DNA from: Periplaneta americana | Lineage: Eukaryota > Arthropoda > Insecta > Blattodea > Blattidae | Reading direction: 5' to 3' | Assembly (NCBI RefSeq): GCF_040183065.1 | Contig: NC_091119.1 | Location: 187,044,043 to 187,108,042, forward strand | DNA: 64,000 nucleotides | In this document: in pieces, positions 1 through 12,390 of the stretch | How positions within the stretch are numbered: the stretch's first letter is position 1 | Layout of the letters: each line of letters starts with the position of its first letter | The notes under the pieces: generated by a model | The model's input: the letters and a program-made list of their open reading frames with translations, nothing else | Told to the model about the DNA's origin: nothing | Databases searched by the model: none | Translations under genes and position numbers: made by a program

Positions 1-304
1 TCCTCTTCCTCTCCTCTCCTCTCCTCTCCTCCCTCCTCTCCTCTCCTCTCCTCCCTCCTCTCCTCTCCTCTCCTCTTCTCTTTTCTTCTCCTTCATCTTC
101 ATCTTCTCTTCTCTTCTCTTCTCTTCTCTTCTCTTCTCTTCTCTTCTCTTCTCTTCCTCTTCCTCTTCCTCTTCCTCTCCTCTCCTCTCCTCTCCTCTCC
201 TCTCCTCTCCTCTCCTCTTCTCTTTTCTTCTCCTTCATCTTCTCTTCTCTTCTCTTCTCTTCTCTTCTCTTCTCTTCTCTTCTCTTCTCTTCTCTTCTCT
301 TTTT
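1..304. repeat. CT-rich simple-sequence tract
   Basis: A pure pyrimidine tract of tcctc, tcttc and related short units with frequent register changes. It holds no coding potential. The window edge cuts it, so its full length is unknown. Confidence 0.97.
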
Positions 305-797
305 TCGAGCATGTTACATTTTAAGTCTTTTTAACAAATTACTGCTGTTCTGTACCGACAAACTGCGACGTAGAAGTAGTAAGAATGATGTCCTATCTCC
401 CCCTTTGTGTTTTTAATTTTTTATTCATAAAATAAACCTCATAATGTTCTCGACTTCTTCCATTCGTCCCGGATGGTTAGGGAAGTCAGAAGTATTACAT
501 TTCATACGCCCCCATGCTAAGTGTGTCAAGCAGAAATGAATTGTATAAATATGTTTGGCTCTTACGGTGTAGACACGGAATCACATTTCAGCGGTCGTAC
601 CGGTTCGCATTAATATTCGCTTTGCTTTGGTGTGCATTTGTGTTCCAAGCTTCTTGCATGACGGCGGAAGATTTGAAATCTTCATTTTGGAGAAGGAAGT
701 TTCCTTTCTTACGAAAGTTGGCAAAGTCGTTTGATTGCCCATTATAGTGTAGCTACGAGTGAATGATGTTTACATTTGATTTTCTGTTAATTTCTTA
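305..797. other. Stretch without recognised gene
   Basis: AT-rich sequence after the pyrimidine tract. A 77-codon frame at 514-747 resembles no family I know and has no supporting motif. Nothing else was recognised. Confidence 0.5.
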
Positions 798-1772
798 ATG
801 GGCTGTAGACATATTGACGCTTATCCAGTTCACTGCGGGCTAAAGCAAGGAGATGCACTCTTACCTTTACTTTTTAACTTCGCTTTAGAGTATGCCATTA
901 GGAAAGTCCAGGGTAACAGAGAGGGTTTAGAATTGAACGGGTTACATCAGTTGCTTGTTTATACGGATGACGTGAATTTGTAAGGAGAAAATCTACAAAC
1001 TATTAAAGAAAACACGGGAATTTCATTTGAAGCAAGCAGGCTAAAGAGACAGGTTTGGAACTAAATTTCCAAAAAAACAAAGTATAGGCTAAGATTATGT
1101 TCCGTGATCAGAACATAGTACGAAATGGAAATATAAAAGTTTGAAATTTATCCTTCGGAAAGGTTGAAAATTCAAATACCTTGGTACATCAGTAACAAAT
1201 AGAAATGACACTCGAGACGAAAAATTAAACACAGAATAAATAAGGAAATGCCTACTATAATTCGGTTGAGAAACTTTTCCTTCTCAAAATTACTGAAAGT
1301 TGGAACTTATAAAACAATTATATCAACGATTGTTCTGTATGGTTGTGAAACTTGGACTCTCACTTTGAAAGAGGAACAGAGATTAAAGGTGTTCGAGAAT
1401 AAGGGCTTAGGAAATTTGGGACTAAGACGGATAAAGGTACAGAAGAATGAAGAAAGTTACACAACGCAGAACTGCACGCATTGTATTCTTCACCTGACAT
1501 AATTAGGAACATTAAATCCAAACGTTTGAGATGGGCAGGGAATGTAGCAGGTATGGGCGAATTCAGAATTTCATATAGAATGTTAGTTGGGAGATAGGAG
1601 GGAAAAAGACCTTTGGAGAGGCCGATACATAGATGGGAGGATAATATTAAAATGGATTTGAGGAAGGTGGGATATGATGGTAGAGACTGGATTAATCTTG
1701 CTCAGGATAGGAACCGATGGCGGGCTTACTTGAGGGCGGCAATGAATCTCCGGGTTCTGTAAAAGCCATAAA
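798..1772 (+). mobile_element. RTE-type LINE family I, degenerate 3' part
   Basis: This is the 3' part of a non-LTR retrotransposon reverse-transcriptase ORF. Around 840-960 it reads [22 protein letters not shown], then LVYTDDVNL, which is the catalytic YADD box with Ala changed to Thr. After several frameshifts it continues at 1320-1400 with VLYGCETWTL and EEQRLKVFENK. The end, about 1640-1760, matches the family terminus DGRDWINLAQD..RW. Many stops and indels show the copy is dead. It ends in aaagccataaataaataag, consistent with the short tandem 3' tail of RTE elements. The copies at 20297-21385, 28759-29706 and 50592-50812 belong to the same family. Confidence 0.85.
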
Positions 1773-2003
1773 TAAATAAGGGTGGATGAAAGGCAAAGTG
1801 TACAAAAACAAAGTAAACACAAGGTACAAATTGGTCCCTTACATTATGTATAGGGCTGTATTCGTAAAAGGTTGAGACGATTTCAGTAGTTCAATACTTA
1901 ATTATTGTCAACAGAACGGAAAAGTGCTTTGAGCTAAACACAACTTTTGTAAGCGATTTCGGCTTGGCATTATGGGAGTTTCCCATTTAAGAATAGAAGC
2001 TAC

Positions 2004-2285
2004 TTGTAGTTTTGGAGGTCCACACCTGTGGAGTAACGGTCAGCGCGTCTGGCTGCGAAACCAGGTGGCCCGGGTTCGATTCCCGGTCGGGACAAGTTAT
2101 CTGGTTGAGGTTTTTTCCGGGGTTTTCCCTCAACCCAATATGAGCAAATGCTGGATAACTTTCGGTGCTGGACCCCGGATTCATTTCACCGGCATTATCA
2201 CCTTCATCTCATTCAGACGCTAAATAACCTAAGATGTAGAGAAAGCGTCGTAAAATAACCTACTAAAAAAAATTGTAGTTCTGGA
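2004..2285 (+). mobile_element. SINE-A, full-length tRNA-derived SINE
   Basis: The element at 2017-2272 has a tRNA-derived head. The A-box region lies near 2030-2050 and a perfect B box gggttcgattccc near 2070. A conserved body follows (ggttttccctcaaccc) and then a tail ending cgtcgtaaaataacc plus A-rich sequence. It is flanked by a 13-bp target duplication, ttgtagttttgga at 2004-2016 and ttgtagttctgga at 2273-2285, with one mismatch. It would be transcribed by Pol III and moved by LINE machinery in trans. The head is not a functional tRNA. Confidence 0.93.
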
Positions 2286-2289
2286 AATT

Positions 2290-3120
2290 CAAAAAATTGA
2301 TTCACTACAGACGACTTGACACTGTAGAAATGTTCTGCATCGTCCGTAAAGTTTCTGTGTCCAAGTTGCGTGTTAAATTTCTCTTTCCACGTAACCGTAA
2401 AATATCATGCTAATATTAACAGCTACGAGGCAGCACAATTGGAGAAACTCAAGATTTGTCTCACCTGTTTAATGAGCTACAAAACGAGATTCTGCACGTT
2501 ACAGAGCAATCCCCGTTTCATTACCCGGCGACCACATCGCCGTCTAGGACAACAATTCGTGAGGGCAATGAAAGCGACAGATGGCAAGTTTAATGAATGG
2601 GCGCAGTTATGTAACACTCTTAAAGATGTTACATCGTGACGTCATTGTGTGTCTACCATAACGACATTAATGTTTCAATTTATATTCTGCATTCCGTTGT
2701 TTCGTAACCCGGGGAACTAACTGCCCTGCCCGTATCACTTGAGTTACTGCCCCATATTTTATTTACGAGTACTTCAGCCGCTGCTTTGAAATAGGCTTAG
2801 GTTGCATTTAAAACTGGTTCTGGGGGCATGCAATTTGAATGTGGCCTCGTTACTTTCAAGACCCGGAATGTATGTATTTTTAACTAGAAATTAATAGCAA
2901 ACTAACGGAATAATTCCGAATAAATAGGGTAGTTCTTCTGTTGTTAATGTGTTGCAGAGAGAACTGAGTTTAGAAGTAATAGAAAAGAGATAACTTCATT
3001 TTCGTAGTTAGTAATTTATAAGGAAGTAAATATATTTAGAATTGCACGTGCCAATGCTTGGCATTTTCAATGTAATGTGTGGAAATCAGAGAAGAAAATG
3101 TAAAAAATTGAGAAATAAGA
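2290..3120. other. Stretch without recognised gene
   Basis: I see no transposon protein, inverted repeat or tandem structure. An 89-codon frame at 2370-2639 has no motif I recognise. Confidence 0.45.
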
Positions 3121-3124
3121 AAAT

Positions 3125-5385
3125 AATAGATTGGGAATTAATGGAATGGCTTTAAAATTATGTAAATCGTACTTAAGTAACAGAACTCAAGCAACTAAAA
3201 TAAATGATCACCTTAGTGAATCACGTAACATTGATATAGGTGTACCTCAGGGGACGATTTTAGGTCCTGTTTTGTTTTTAATATATATCAACGATTTACT
3301 TAAAATTGACATTGAGAAATATTCTGGTACTCAGTATTCTTATGCGGATGATACTGTGGTTTTATTTAGCGGTACGAGTTGGAATGAAACTTATCAAAAT
3401 TATAATAGTGGTATTAACATTATTAAAGAATGGCTGGATGCTCACTTACTTTCTCTGAACGTTTCCAAAAGAAAATACCATTTCCATTAACATCACATGG
3501 CCTTGAGCAACTAAAAATGAATAATAATAGAAGTATAACAATTCATGATTGTAACCTACCTACTTGCTCATGTAACGCTTTGAGTATATCCTCACAAGTT
3601 AAATACAGGGACATCATTTTATTTTTACTAATATTTTTAATATTAACGTGGCTATACCTTTCTATTAGCGATTGAAACAGGAAACACCGTTTGCTACCCC
3701 TTCCACGACTGGAGTTCGATGATACTGGCGTAAAATACAAATCACTTTACTAGGTATAGGAGGGAAGAAAAGTAGTTCACCCATTTATGTAAACTAGGAA
3801 ATATCGCAATTTTGAGTTTGATAATTTTCATTAGGTTTTTGTTTAAACACACTTTTTAAAATGGTGGCCGTTCATTTCGATACAGGCTTCTTTTCTTTTG
3901 TGCATATTATCGCACTATAGACTATTGTACCTAATTCCAATTACCAATTTCGTCCTTCGTACGAGTAACTCATGTTGAAATAATTCTGTACCTACTCTAT
4001 AAAAGAATACCTTACGTACTGTAAATTCAATCTTCACTTCTGCCCGATCCGAAAAGATAAAATTACTCAGAAATGCTCTCTACTGTCCGTTCAAGTGGTT
4101 TTGTCGCAGGGTCGTAGAAAGGGGGGGGGGAACCACGTGACAGTTAATTACTTAACGAGGCTCTTTTATTTAAGTTATTTTAAGTACTTGTATAATATTA
4201 CGTAGACGTCTAATTCCTAACAGAAATTAATGTTTTCAGAAAAGAGCTAAGATAGCCCAGCTACTAGACTTAACAGAGGGGCGAACAGAAGCAGGTGTGG
4301 GAAACCGGGATGCGACGTAGGCAAACAGACGACAGTACCTGTACGAAAATATGATTCAATATTGAAAGCTCTTTCGTCACTGGAAAACGCGAACATATTT
4401 CTGGAACGTACTATACTCCCTAAGTCAGTAGTGCTTATGCGCCCCCGGCTCTGTGTCGTGAACGGTTGGAAGTTTACTAGTAGAAGGGGTGGGAGTGAAG
4501 TACATTCCAAAACTCAGGTACAATAAAAATTGAAGTAAAAATAAAATGATGTCCCTGTATTAGGCATTATTATCGATCAACATTTAAAATGAGACAAGCA
4601 TATCTCCTTCCTGTGTAATAGATTGCGTAAAACAATCCACAAATTTTCCATTCTACGCTCTTATTTACCTGTTTATGTTCTGCGTACTGTGTACTTAGCT
4701 CTGTTTCAATCAATAGTTCAGTATGGTATTTCAGGTTGGGGAGGAATGGCAAAATCGACTCTCCAACCTTTAAATTTTGCTCCAAAAAAGAATTATCAAA
4801 ATTTGTCTATATAAACCTTTTGATTACCCTACAAAATTAATTTTTCAGGAATTTGGTGTACATCAAATCTAGAACAAATTTATAAACAAACATTGCTGAT
4901 TTACTTCCATAAAAACCACAATAAATTTAAATTTGATCCTCACGAGTACCATACGAGACAAAACTACAGTTTCTTTCTAAATACTCCCAAATGCCACACA
5001 ACTGCTGGATTAAAACACAACATAAATTTTGGACCCAAAATATATAATGCATTAATTATAGCTTACCCTGAGCCAAGTACACTTAACACACATAGATTTA
5101 AGAAAGAAATCAGATTAATTATTTAATTGTTTAAGCTAATTGAGTTAAAAATTGATACTCTAATATTTATGTACTTTCGTATTTTCTATTTGTATATAGA
5201 CCCTATTATTACATGCTGTATGTATTTTACCATTTATTAATGTGATTGTGCTCAATGAACTCTCTTAATTTTGTGATATTTTTTGTATAACTGATCTGTA
5301 CTGCGCCCGAGCACGAGCTTCTTCTCTTTCGGGCTCCAATGCCTAATGTAGCTCAAGTGTAAAGTACTAAATAAATAAATTAAAT
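3125..5385 (+). mobile_element. LINE family II (Jockey/CR1-like) split by a DNA element
   Basis: The 3' half of a LINE lies in two blocks, 3125-3605 and 4558-5385. Block one encodes reverse-transcriptase motifs GVPQGTILGPVLFLIYINDLL and an intact YADD box (SYADDTVVLF) near 3340. Block two encodes the thumb and C-terminal region: LGIIID, RLRKTIHKF, VQYGISGWGG and, after frameshifts, GLKHNINFGPKIYNAL. The 3' UTR contains gcccgagcacgagctt and ends in an aaataaataaat tail near 5370. The two blocks rejoin at the codons for QVKY/LGIII once the inserted element is removed, apart from one base. Stops and frameshifts show it is inactive. Confidence 0.87.
3604..4559. mobile_element. TA-flanked DNA transposon (MITE-like), 952 bp
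   Basis: The element runs 3606-4557. Its ends are inverted repeats starting CAGGGACATCATTTTATTTT, perfect for about 26 bp and weaker beyond. Both sides carry a TA dinucleotide (3604-3605 and 4558-4559), the usual Tc1/mariner target duplication. It sits inside the reading frame of a LINE. I recognise no transposase in it, so it is probably non-autonomous. Superfamily assignment rests only on the TA duplication. Confidence 0.85.
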
Positions 5386-5389
5386 TAAT

Positions 5390-5840
5390 AAGAGAACGAA
5401 GAAGAATCAAGATAACAGAAAGAAACAGTAATAGTTAAAAAGAGTAAAATCGTAAATTACTGAGGAATAAATTAAATTATAAAAATTGATAAGAAATTTA
5501 ATGAAAACTGAATGATTGCGTGGTACATCTATACTGAGGAGGAAGAACTAACTGTAAGAAGTATAAATCATTTATAGAAAAATGGATGGATTTACAGAAT
5601 AAAGAGAGGAATGTGGAAGAAAGCAGGCAGGACACAAGAATGTGATATACAAAGAGAAGAACTAAGAAATAATTTCACCTCTTTCAGACAAAGAGCAAAG
5701 ATTTGATCGCTGACAGAGAGGAAATGAAAGATGTTGGAGGGGATTATGAAACACTTATAGAAGAAATAATAGATGAAAATGCAATAAAGTCTTGCGAAAG
5801 AAGAAAATAAAATAGTAACAAAATGAAAAATAATTTCGAA
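5390..5840. other. AT-rich stretch, nothing recognised
   Basis: A-rich on the plus strand. No conserved motif was seen. The minus-strand frame at 5592-5912 is partly a translation of the following gatt repeat. Confidence 0.45.
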
Positions 5841-5843
5841 GAA

Positions 5844-5893
5844 TTGATTGATTGATTGATTGATCGATTGATTGATTGATTGATTGATTGATG
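5844..5893. repeat. (GATT)n microsatellite
   Basis: About twelve gatt units with one gatc variant. Degenerate GATT-related repeats resume at 5895-5975 and 6650-6880, so a family II LINE fragment appears to have landed within a longer decayed GATT tract. Confidence 0.95.
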
Positions 5894-5974
5894 TACAGAC
5901 TGACCTGCTCATTAACTAACTGACAGAATTATTGATGGACTGATTATTTGGTTTAAAGACGACTGACTAATTTG

Positions 5975-6645
5975 CTGACTGATTTATTTATTTATCTATT
6001 TATTTATTAATTAATTTATTTATTTATTTAGATTTAAATATACAGAATAAAGAATATAATTACAAAACAAACAAGAGAAATAGAAATAAAATAATACAAG
6101 CAATATAAAAAGAAGATACAGTAGTATTAACAACATTTGAGACCGAATGAGCAGCGCTCGTGCTCGGTCGCAGTTCAGATATAATATTAAAATAAAAAAT
6201 AATAATATTAAAAATAAATAAGTAAAATAAAATAGGAACTAAAATATAATTACAGCGGCAATAGAATTACATAATATAATATTAACACTAGAGAAGAATA
6301 ATATCGCACGTGAAAAGTAGGACTAATATATATTTCAAAATTATAGAATACAAATATAATATAGGTTGATTAATTCATACACATAGGCTATAAATTCATT
6401 TAATCAAATTGAAGATATTAACACGTTTCTAATTTTCTTGTTATATGTTAGTGAGTTACATGTTAGAAGTTCTGGGTGTAATTTAGTTACAGCATTGTAC
6501 AACCGAGGGCCAAAATTTATGCTATGCTTTAGACCAGCAGATGTGAGACATTTAGGTTCTACTAATGTTGAATTAATATTTCGTCTTGTGTCATAATTGT
6601 GTGTCTGTAATACAAACTTATTACGATTTTTAAATTGATTTACAG
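5975..6645 (-). mobile_element. LINE family II 3' fragment
   Basis: Read on the minus strand, this encodes the family C-terminus (TRRNIN, GLKHSINFGPRLYNA). It continues through a long 3' UTR containing the tract ctgcgaccgagcacgagcgc to an aaataaataaat tail at the low-coordinate end. It is almost colinear with 52430-53060 at high identity. That suggests both derive from a recently active source. It is 5'-truncated, as is usual for LINE copies. Confidence 0.88.
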
Positions 6646-6889
6646 TTTGACTGATGGCTGATTGATGGACTCATTGGTTGATTGACGGATTGATTTATTG
6701 GCTCACTTACTGATGGACTAACTGAATATTTGATTGATTGATTCACATATTAATGTACTGATTGATTGATTGATTGATTGATGTAATATAATTGTTTGAT
6801 TGGTAGATTGACTAATTGATTTATTGACTGGTTGACTGATTCATGGACTGACTGATAAATGTACTAACAGATTGATTGAATGGTTGGAC

Positions 6890-7750
6890 GGAGTTTCTCC
6901 GTTTCCCTGCACTGCCCCTTCGTGCCCAGGACTGCTATGAAGTCTTCCCTATAAAATCTTGCCGCCACTCGTAGCAAACACTTAAATGACGCCACTGCTA
7001 CCACTGTACAGTAATTGTACGGGTAATCTGATCATCTTTGAATTCTCTGTTTAAATTAAAAGCTACCTATACTTTCTCTGATGAACTTTGTATAAAGTCA
7101 AAGGTTTTCAGGAAGATTATTTTAATCAAGAAGTCAGGGAAGTCCCTCGATAATTGTTGACCGCGAATGCAATGCCAGTAGAATTAAATGCAAACGAAAT
7201 GGAATACCCGCGGGATATCGTCTTGCAGCAGATCCCACGGAGATGAGCTGGATTCGAATGTAATTCAAGTCTGCGTAGAGGAGAAAGCCAACAGCCAGCG
7301 AGTTCGGAATATAATCTACCTGCGACGCGGGAACAAGTGAACTGGATTTGAATGGATCGCCAGCCAACCAGACCGCTGAATAAAAGAACTAACAGGCCAG
7401 CCGTCCAGCCTCTGATAGAGGCAATCAGCGATAGGGGTGTCCGTCCTCAGGCCGAGGAGCGAGCTTCTGCGTGCAGAGGCAAGAATGTGTGAGTTTCACG
7501 CGCGACGCAGCCCACTTTCATTGTGGAGCAGTTCATACATAATAAATGCGTGGGCCGTTTGAAAACGAAAACGTGCGGTAGCAACGGAAATTAAAAACTA
7601 AAACATTAATGTTCCTTACATTATATGAGTATAATGTATTTACATTGCTAGTGTGAGTCTAATTAATATTTCGATTGCTAAAGTCGTGATATTGCCATTT
7701 TAACAGTGGCTGTTCCTGGTATAATTTATAGGTATTTATTATCTATGCGA
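6890..7750. other. Unassigned stretch, locally GC-richer
   Basis: No transposon motif was recognised. Part of it (7130-7560) is less AT-rich than its surroundings and contains a 77-codon minus-strand frame at 7134-7367 with no recognisable domain. It could be unique sequence or an old repeat. Confidence 0.4.
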
Positions 7751-7756
7751 TGGAGT

Positions 7757-8555
<799 letters not shown>

Positions 8556-8743
8556 ACAGTATTTATTGCTAGATAAAATACAAAATAGACAGATGTTTTT
8601 GACGCATTGCACACCCGTTTAAGAATACTCGTGTTCGAGGGCTGTTGGTATAGGTATATAACTGTTTTCTACTAAAAACATAACAAAGATTCCATAAAAT
8701 TACAAAATCAATACAGTTATTGCAAAGTAGGTATAATTATGAA

Positions 8744-9100
8744 GACTATTACACTTTTACTACGTCATACTACTTTTGACCAATAAAACAGCACAAAAGA
8801 ACGTGTTTCAATCATTCATGGCAGTTTATCGCTACAATTTTATCACTCCTCTAGCATTTGTTTATTTTATCACTTCCCTAGCATTTGTTTGTTATCACTT
8901 CCCTAGCATTTGTTTCTTTGTTTGCCAACATTTCAAACTGCAAATTCTTTACAGTATTATAAAACATGTTTTGCGGTCGTCATTTCTTTCTCGCATAGAT
9001 AGTCGACTGGAAATGGCGGCTCCATTCAAACATTTTGGTGAAGGTAACATTAGTGAAATAGAATTTTAGTAAGTCAATTAATACCTATTTTATTGTATTA
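8744..9100 (+). repeat. Dispersed repeat G, copy 1
   Basis: It starts at gactattacacttttac and contains cgtcatactacttttgaccaat, a CRE-like and CCAAT-like combination, and ends after atggcggctccattcaaac. It carries a small internal tandem of tcacttccctagcatttgtt units. A second copy of its latter half is at 9480-9660 and a third copy at 43044-43460. No coding capacity or inverted repeat was recognised. The promoter-like start makes a solo LTR or LINE 5' end possible, but this is speculative. Confidence 0.75.
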
Positions 9101-9448
9101 AAAAAGTAAATCCGTGGCGCTACAACCCATGAAGGGCCAAGACCGACCAGCCGGCTGCTGGCCTCACGTACACATGCCGAAGCAGAGGTGGACGATCATC
9201 CAACCAGAATGGACGTATCGTGTGGTTAGCCGTTATAACTGGTTTGCGAAACCGGATTTTCGTTACCTATCGCAGCTCCCCAAGTGCATCGCGATGCTGT
9301 GTGGGCACCGGTCCCATACACTGGCCGAAATTTCATGAGAAAATTTCTTCTCCCGTGAGGACTCGAACCAGCGCGCATTCCGTAACGCGAGTCCTAGGCA
9401 GGATGCCTTAGACCACGACGCCACGGCGCGGGACATTTTAATGTATTA
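9087..9448 (-). mobile_element. SINE-B, tRNA-derived (class II tRNA-like head)
   Basis: On the minus strand a tRNA-like head starts near 9434: ggcgtcgtggtctaaggcat, a long variable region, then the B box ggttcgagtcc. A body of about 250 bp follows, ending near 9101. The flanking duplication is attttattgtatta (9087-9100) and attttaatgtatta (9435-9448), 13 of 14 matching. The head layout resembles a Leu/Ser-type tRNA. It lies between repeat G copies 1 and 2. Confidence 0.87.
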
Positions 9449-9479
9449 GAGTACTTTATTTCTTCTAATCGTTATATAC

Positions 9480-9660
9480 TTTCTTCTGCTTTTGTCACCT
9501 CCCTACCATTTGTTTCTTTGTTTGCCGGCATTTCAAACTGCAAATTCTTCACGGTACTATAAAACATGTTTTGCGATTGTCATTTGTTTACCGCATAAAT
9601 AGTCAACTGAAAATGGCGGCTCCGTTCAAACGTATTGGTGAAGCTAACATTACTGCTACT
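9480..9660 (+). repeat. Dispersed repeat G, partial copy 2
   Basis: Matches 8890-9060 closely: ccatttgtttctttgtttgcc, then ttataaaacatgttttgcg-type sequence and atggcggctccgttcaaacg. The start of the repeat is missing. Together with copy 1 this is a tandem pair separated by SINE-B. Confidence 0.75.
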
Positions 9661-9924
9661 GTTATTAGTAGACTTCGTGGAATTGCCACAAGAATCTCAA
9701 GGTTTACTACGCACGCGGTATAGACTGTATGAGAAACGGACGTGCAACGGATGAAATATGCCTCTGATGTAAGCACTGAGCAGTATACTGCGGTTACAAT
9801 AAAACCTGTACCCTGCATTCAAGAAATATAATGGGTGATCATTGAAGTAGGAAACGTCTAAACATGTAAATACACAATTATTTTGTAGTGAGATATATTA
9901 ACTCTTAAAATTTAATGCAAGATA

Positions 9925-10620
9925 CATCACCCTTGAATATGTGCATTGCAGTGAAGAGTTACGTACATTTTGAGTTACTGCAAAGTGAACCTCCTCCGAT
10001 GGTCACTCAAACAGTTTTTATATTGGGAAAATGTACGTTCAACAACACACGATGTAATAGGTGCATATTTGAAGAACTTTTCAGTACACCAACTTCAGAG
10101 TTTTGTCGTGACCTGATAGTACATCATTTATAATACGAAGTTGTGAATAGGCAGAATTTTTAGCAATAATGTTTCTCAACTTACATTTTATTTTTTCTGA
10201 AATTAGTGAATTATTATTTTGGATAACAGTTTGTGATATTTTATACACTATATTAAGGGCTTCTGAGCGTTATAGATTAAACGATTCTAACAGGGTGATA
10301 CTTTTGGAAACGATTTTAAAATTAGAATTAATGAACAGAATATCTTCCAATAGTTTTTCAGAAGGCAATGATTTTACAGCTGCAACAGCGGAACTGTCTT
10401 TGCTATCCAATGCATCAATTACCTTCATTACTTTGTCGTAATATTTTACATAATAATTAACAGCATCTAACCACATTTTCCAAGGGTCAAGACTGGTTGC
10501 GGGGGTAAGGATATTCCAGGGGCAATTGTTTGGAACAGCAACATTCTCATTGTACTACTGTATGTTTGATTGAATTCTTGTCTGCACTGGACAAATGTTA
10601 AGCTTTGACTATTCCAACCA
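9925..10620 (-). pseudogene. Decayed hAT transposase, C-terminal part
   Basis: On the minus strand the order of motifs is that of a hAT-superfamily transposase C-terminus. PPQPVLT (with the following tryptophan motif shifted in frame) is near 10500. Then come MWLDAVNYYVKYYDKV (10430-10476) and a long helical segment. The dimerisation block is YAPITSCVVERTFSQYKNCL followed by LKMYVTLHCN, at about 9935-10065. At least three frameshifts and several in-frame stops break it. I found no terminal inverted repeats, so the element's limits are unknown. The family match is from recognised motifs only. Confidence 0.75.
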
Positions 10621-10810
10621 CAGTAATGCAAAAACAAGTCCTTACTTAGGTATACATTAGCTGTAGCTGCTCTATCTATTTGGACCGTTCACAACTCTTA
10701 ACATGAACTGCTTATACTACGAGACCGGGCGGTCGCTCACCTCCTCTATACTACCGTACATCGGCAACCTGATTGCATGCTGCGTGTGGCAATTCAACGA
10801 AGTCTAGTTA

Positions 10811-11065
10811 TTAGTATTACTACTGATACAGCTACAACTACTACTGCTGTTATTAGTACTGCTACAGTTACTAATACTGCTACTGCTACTAAAATTTCTT
10901 CTACTGTTACTACGACTACTACTACTACTACTACAACTACAGTTAGTATTGCTACTACTGTTACTTCTACTGCTGGTAGGCCTAATATTACTACAACTAT
11001 TGCTACTACTACTGATACTGCTACTAAACTACTGTACTACTTCTGTTACTACTACTGCTGCTAGT
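10811..11065. repeat. Degenerate (ACT)n trinucleotide repeat
   Basis: Mostly actact and gctact units with many point changes. The Thr-rich frame through it is a repeat artefact. Confidence 0.9.
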
Positions 11066-11542
11066 ACTACTGCCACAATCACAAAATAGAACTACTTATT
11101 TCTGATGATATTACAAAAATATAATTTTACTAGTGGCTTGTGCAGTAAATGCTGCAAACTAAGTTCATTACACGTTCAAATAAACATTTTTTCACATTTA
11201 TTTTCAATGAAGAATACCAGACATTCGGAAAGTTATTTGCTTCCATAACAATGAAAGATACTCTCTCTCGAGCCAATACTGAAGAGAACCACGCATATAA
11301 ATATCTACACCACACCGCCATTAAATATATGAAAAAGACCCAACCCCACTTGATTAATAATTATAAAACTATTTGATTTCTAATAATATTATTATCTTAC
11401 GTAAGTTTTATAGCTTTCAGTAACATATACTATATAGCCGCCACTCAGTAAAATATAGAAATCAGAATCTAATTTAAGTTATTCTCTACATCTACTTATA
11501 TAACCCCAAAACATTTCACTTTCATATCATCAATATAGCATT

Positions 11543-11825
11543 AATATGTATAATTGTCCACACCTGTGGAGTAACGGTCAGCGCGTCTGGCCGCGAAACC
11601 AGGTGGCCCGGGTTCGAATCCCAGTCGGGGCAAGTTACCTGGTTCAGGTTTCTTCCGGGGTTTTCCCTCAACCCAATACGAGCAAATGCTGGGTAACTTT
11701 CGGTGCTGGACCCCGGACTCATTTCACCGGCATTATCACCTTCATTTCATTCAGACGCTAAATAACCTAGATGTTGATACAGCGTCGTAAAATAACCCAG
11801 TAAAATAAAAAAAATATGTATAATT
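11543..11825 (+). mobile_element. SINE-A, full-length, youngest-looking copy
   Basis: The element is 11556-11812, with the same head, B box, body and A-rich tail as the copy at 2017. A perfect 13-bp target duplication, aatatgtataatt, lies at 11543-11555 and 11813-11825. The matching position in repeat H copy 2 (near 18008-18022) has the unduplicated target and no SINE. This gives an empty-site control within the same window. Confidence 0.95.
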
Positions 11826-12109
11826 AATGAAAAATAGTCACATCATGGCATTAACTACAATAATATTTCATTTCTAATAGTAATAATGTCTACAAACCAC
11901 CTCAAGTTTAGTAGTTTTTAATATCCAATACACAGCTGTACCCAGAAAATTATACACCACAGAATCGAACCTATAAATTATTTTTAGTAAGTTAATTTTT
12001 TAATAACCAATTTCATTTGAGCTCTAAATATGTCAGCATTCTTGCAGATCATGGCCTTCGTGTAATATTGTTTACTGTAGTATGTGTTTTGTGTTATTCT
12101 GAAATGCAA

Positions 12110-12178
12110 CACGGCCGACTTGATGCTCGCTTCGCTTCCCCTTTACAAAAAAGCGAAGAGAATATCAAGTCGGCCGTG
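12110..12178. repeat. Short palindrome, hairpin-forming insertion
   Basis: Arms cacggccgacttgat (12110-12124) and atcaagtcggccgtg (12164-12178) are perfect inverted copies. A second inner pair, cttcgctt/aagcgaag, extends the hairpin. The whole block is absent from repeat H copy 2, where the flanks join directly. It is GC-rich against AT-rich surroundings. Confidence 0.85.
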
Positions 12179-12390
12179 AATGCTATTAGCTAGTTCTCAA
12201 AACTGACGACAGATGGATTTTGGAAAATATGAAAATTATGTTTAAAAATTGACATTTCACTGAAAACTACTATTTTTCCGAAAAACTTTGAGTTACAAGC
12301 TTCAAAATGAGGGGTCATTTATTAAAGTCCGACCAGCCGTTTTCCCGTAATTTCCATTACCGGTTCAAATTATATATATATATATATATA

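Larger units (their letters stand above)
11128..12390 (+). repeat. Dispersed 1.2-kb repeat H, copy 1, with SINE-A inside
   Basis: Colinear with 17228-18505. It starts at actagtggcttgtg and ends gtaatttccattacc plus a (ta)n tract. Against copy 2 it carries a SINE-A at 11556-11812 and a 68-bp palindrome at 12110-12178; copy 2 carries an extra block of about 360 bp (17375-17737). The start/end anatomy with a (ta)n tail suggests a retroelement or Helitron-like unit, but no protein is recognisable. The 75-codon frame at 11149-11376 is interrupted in copy 2. Confidence 0.8.

Noticed and set aside
2030..2110. tRNA gene in SINE-A head
   Set aside because: The B box is good but the sequence is part of a repeated SINE with target duplications, and the anticodon arm is irregular.
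11149..11376. 75-codon frame in repeat H as a gene
   Set aside because: The same region in copy 2 is split by an insertion and has changes that do not preserve the frame.
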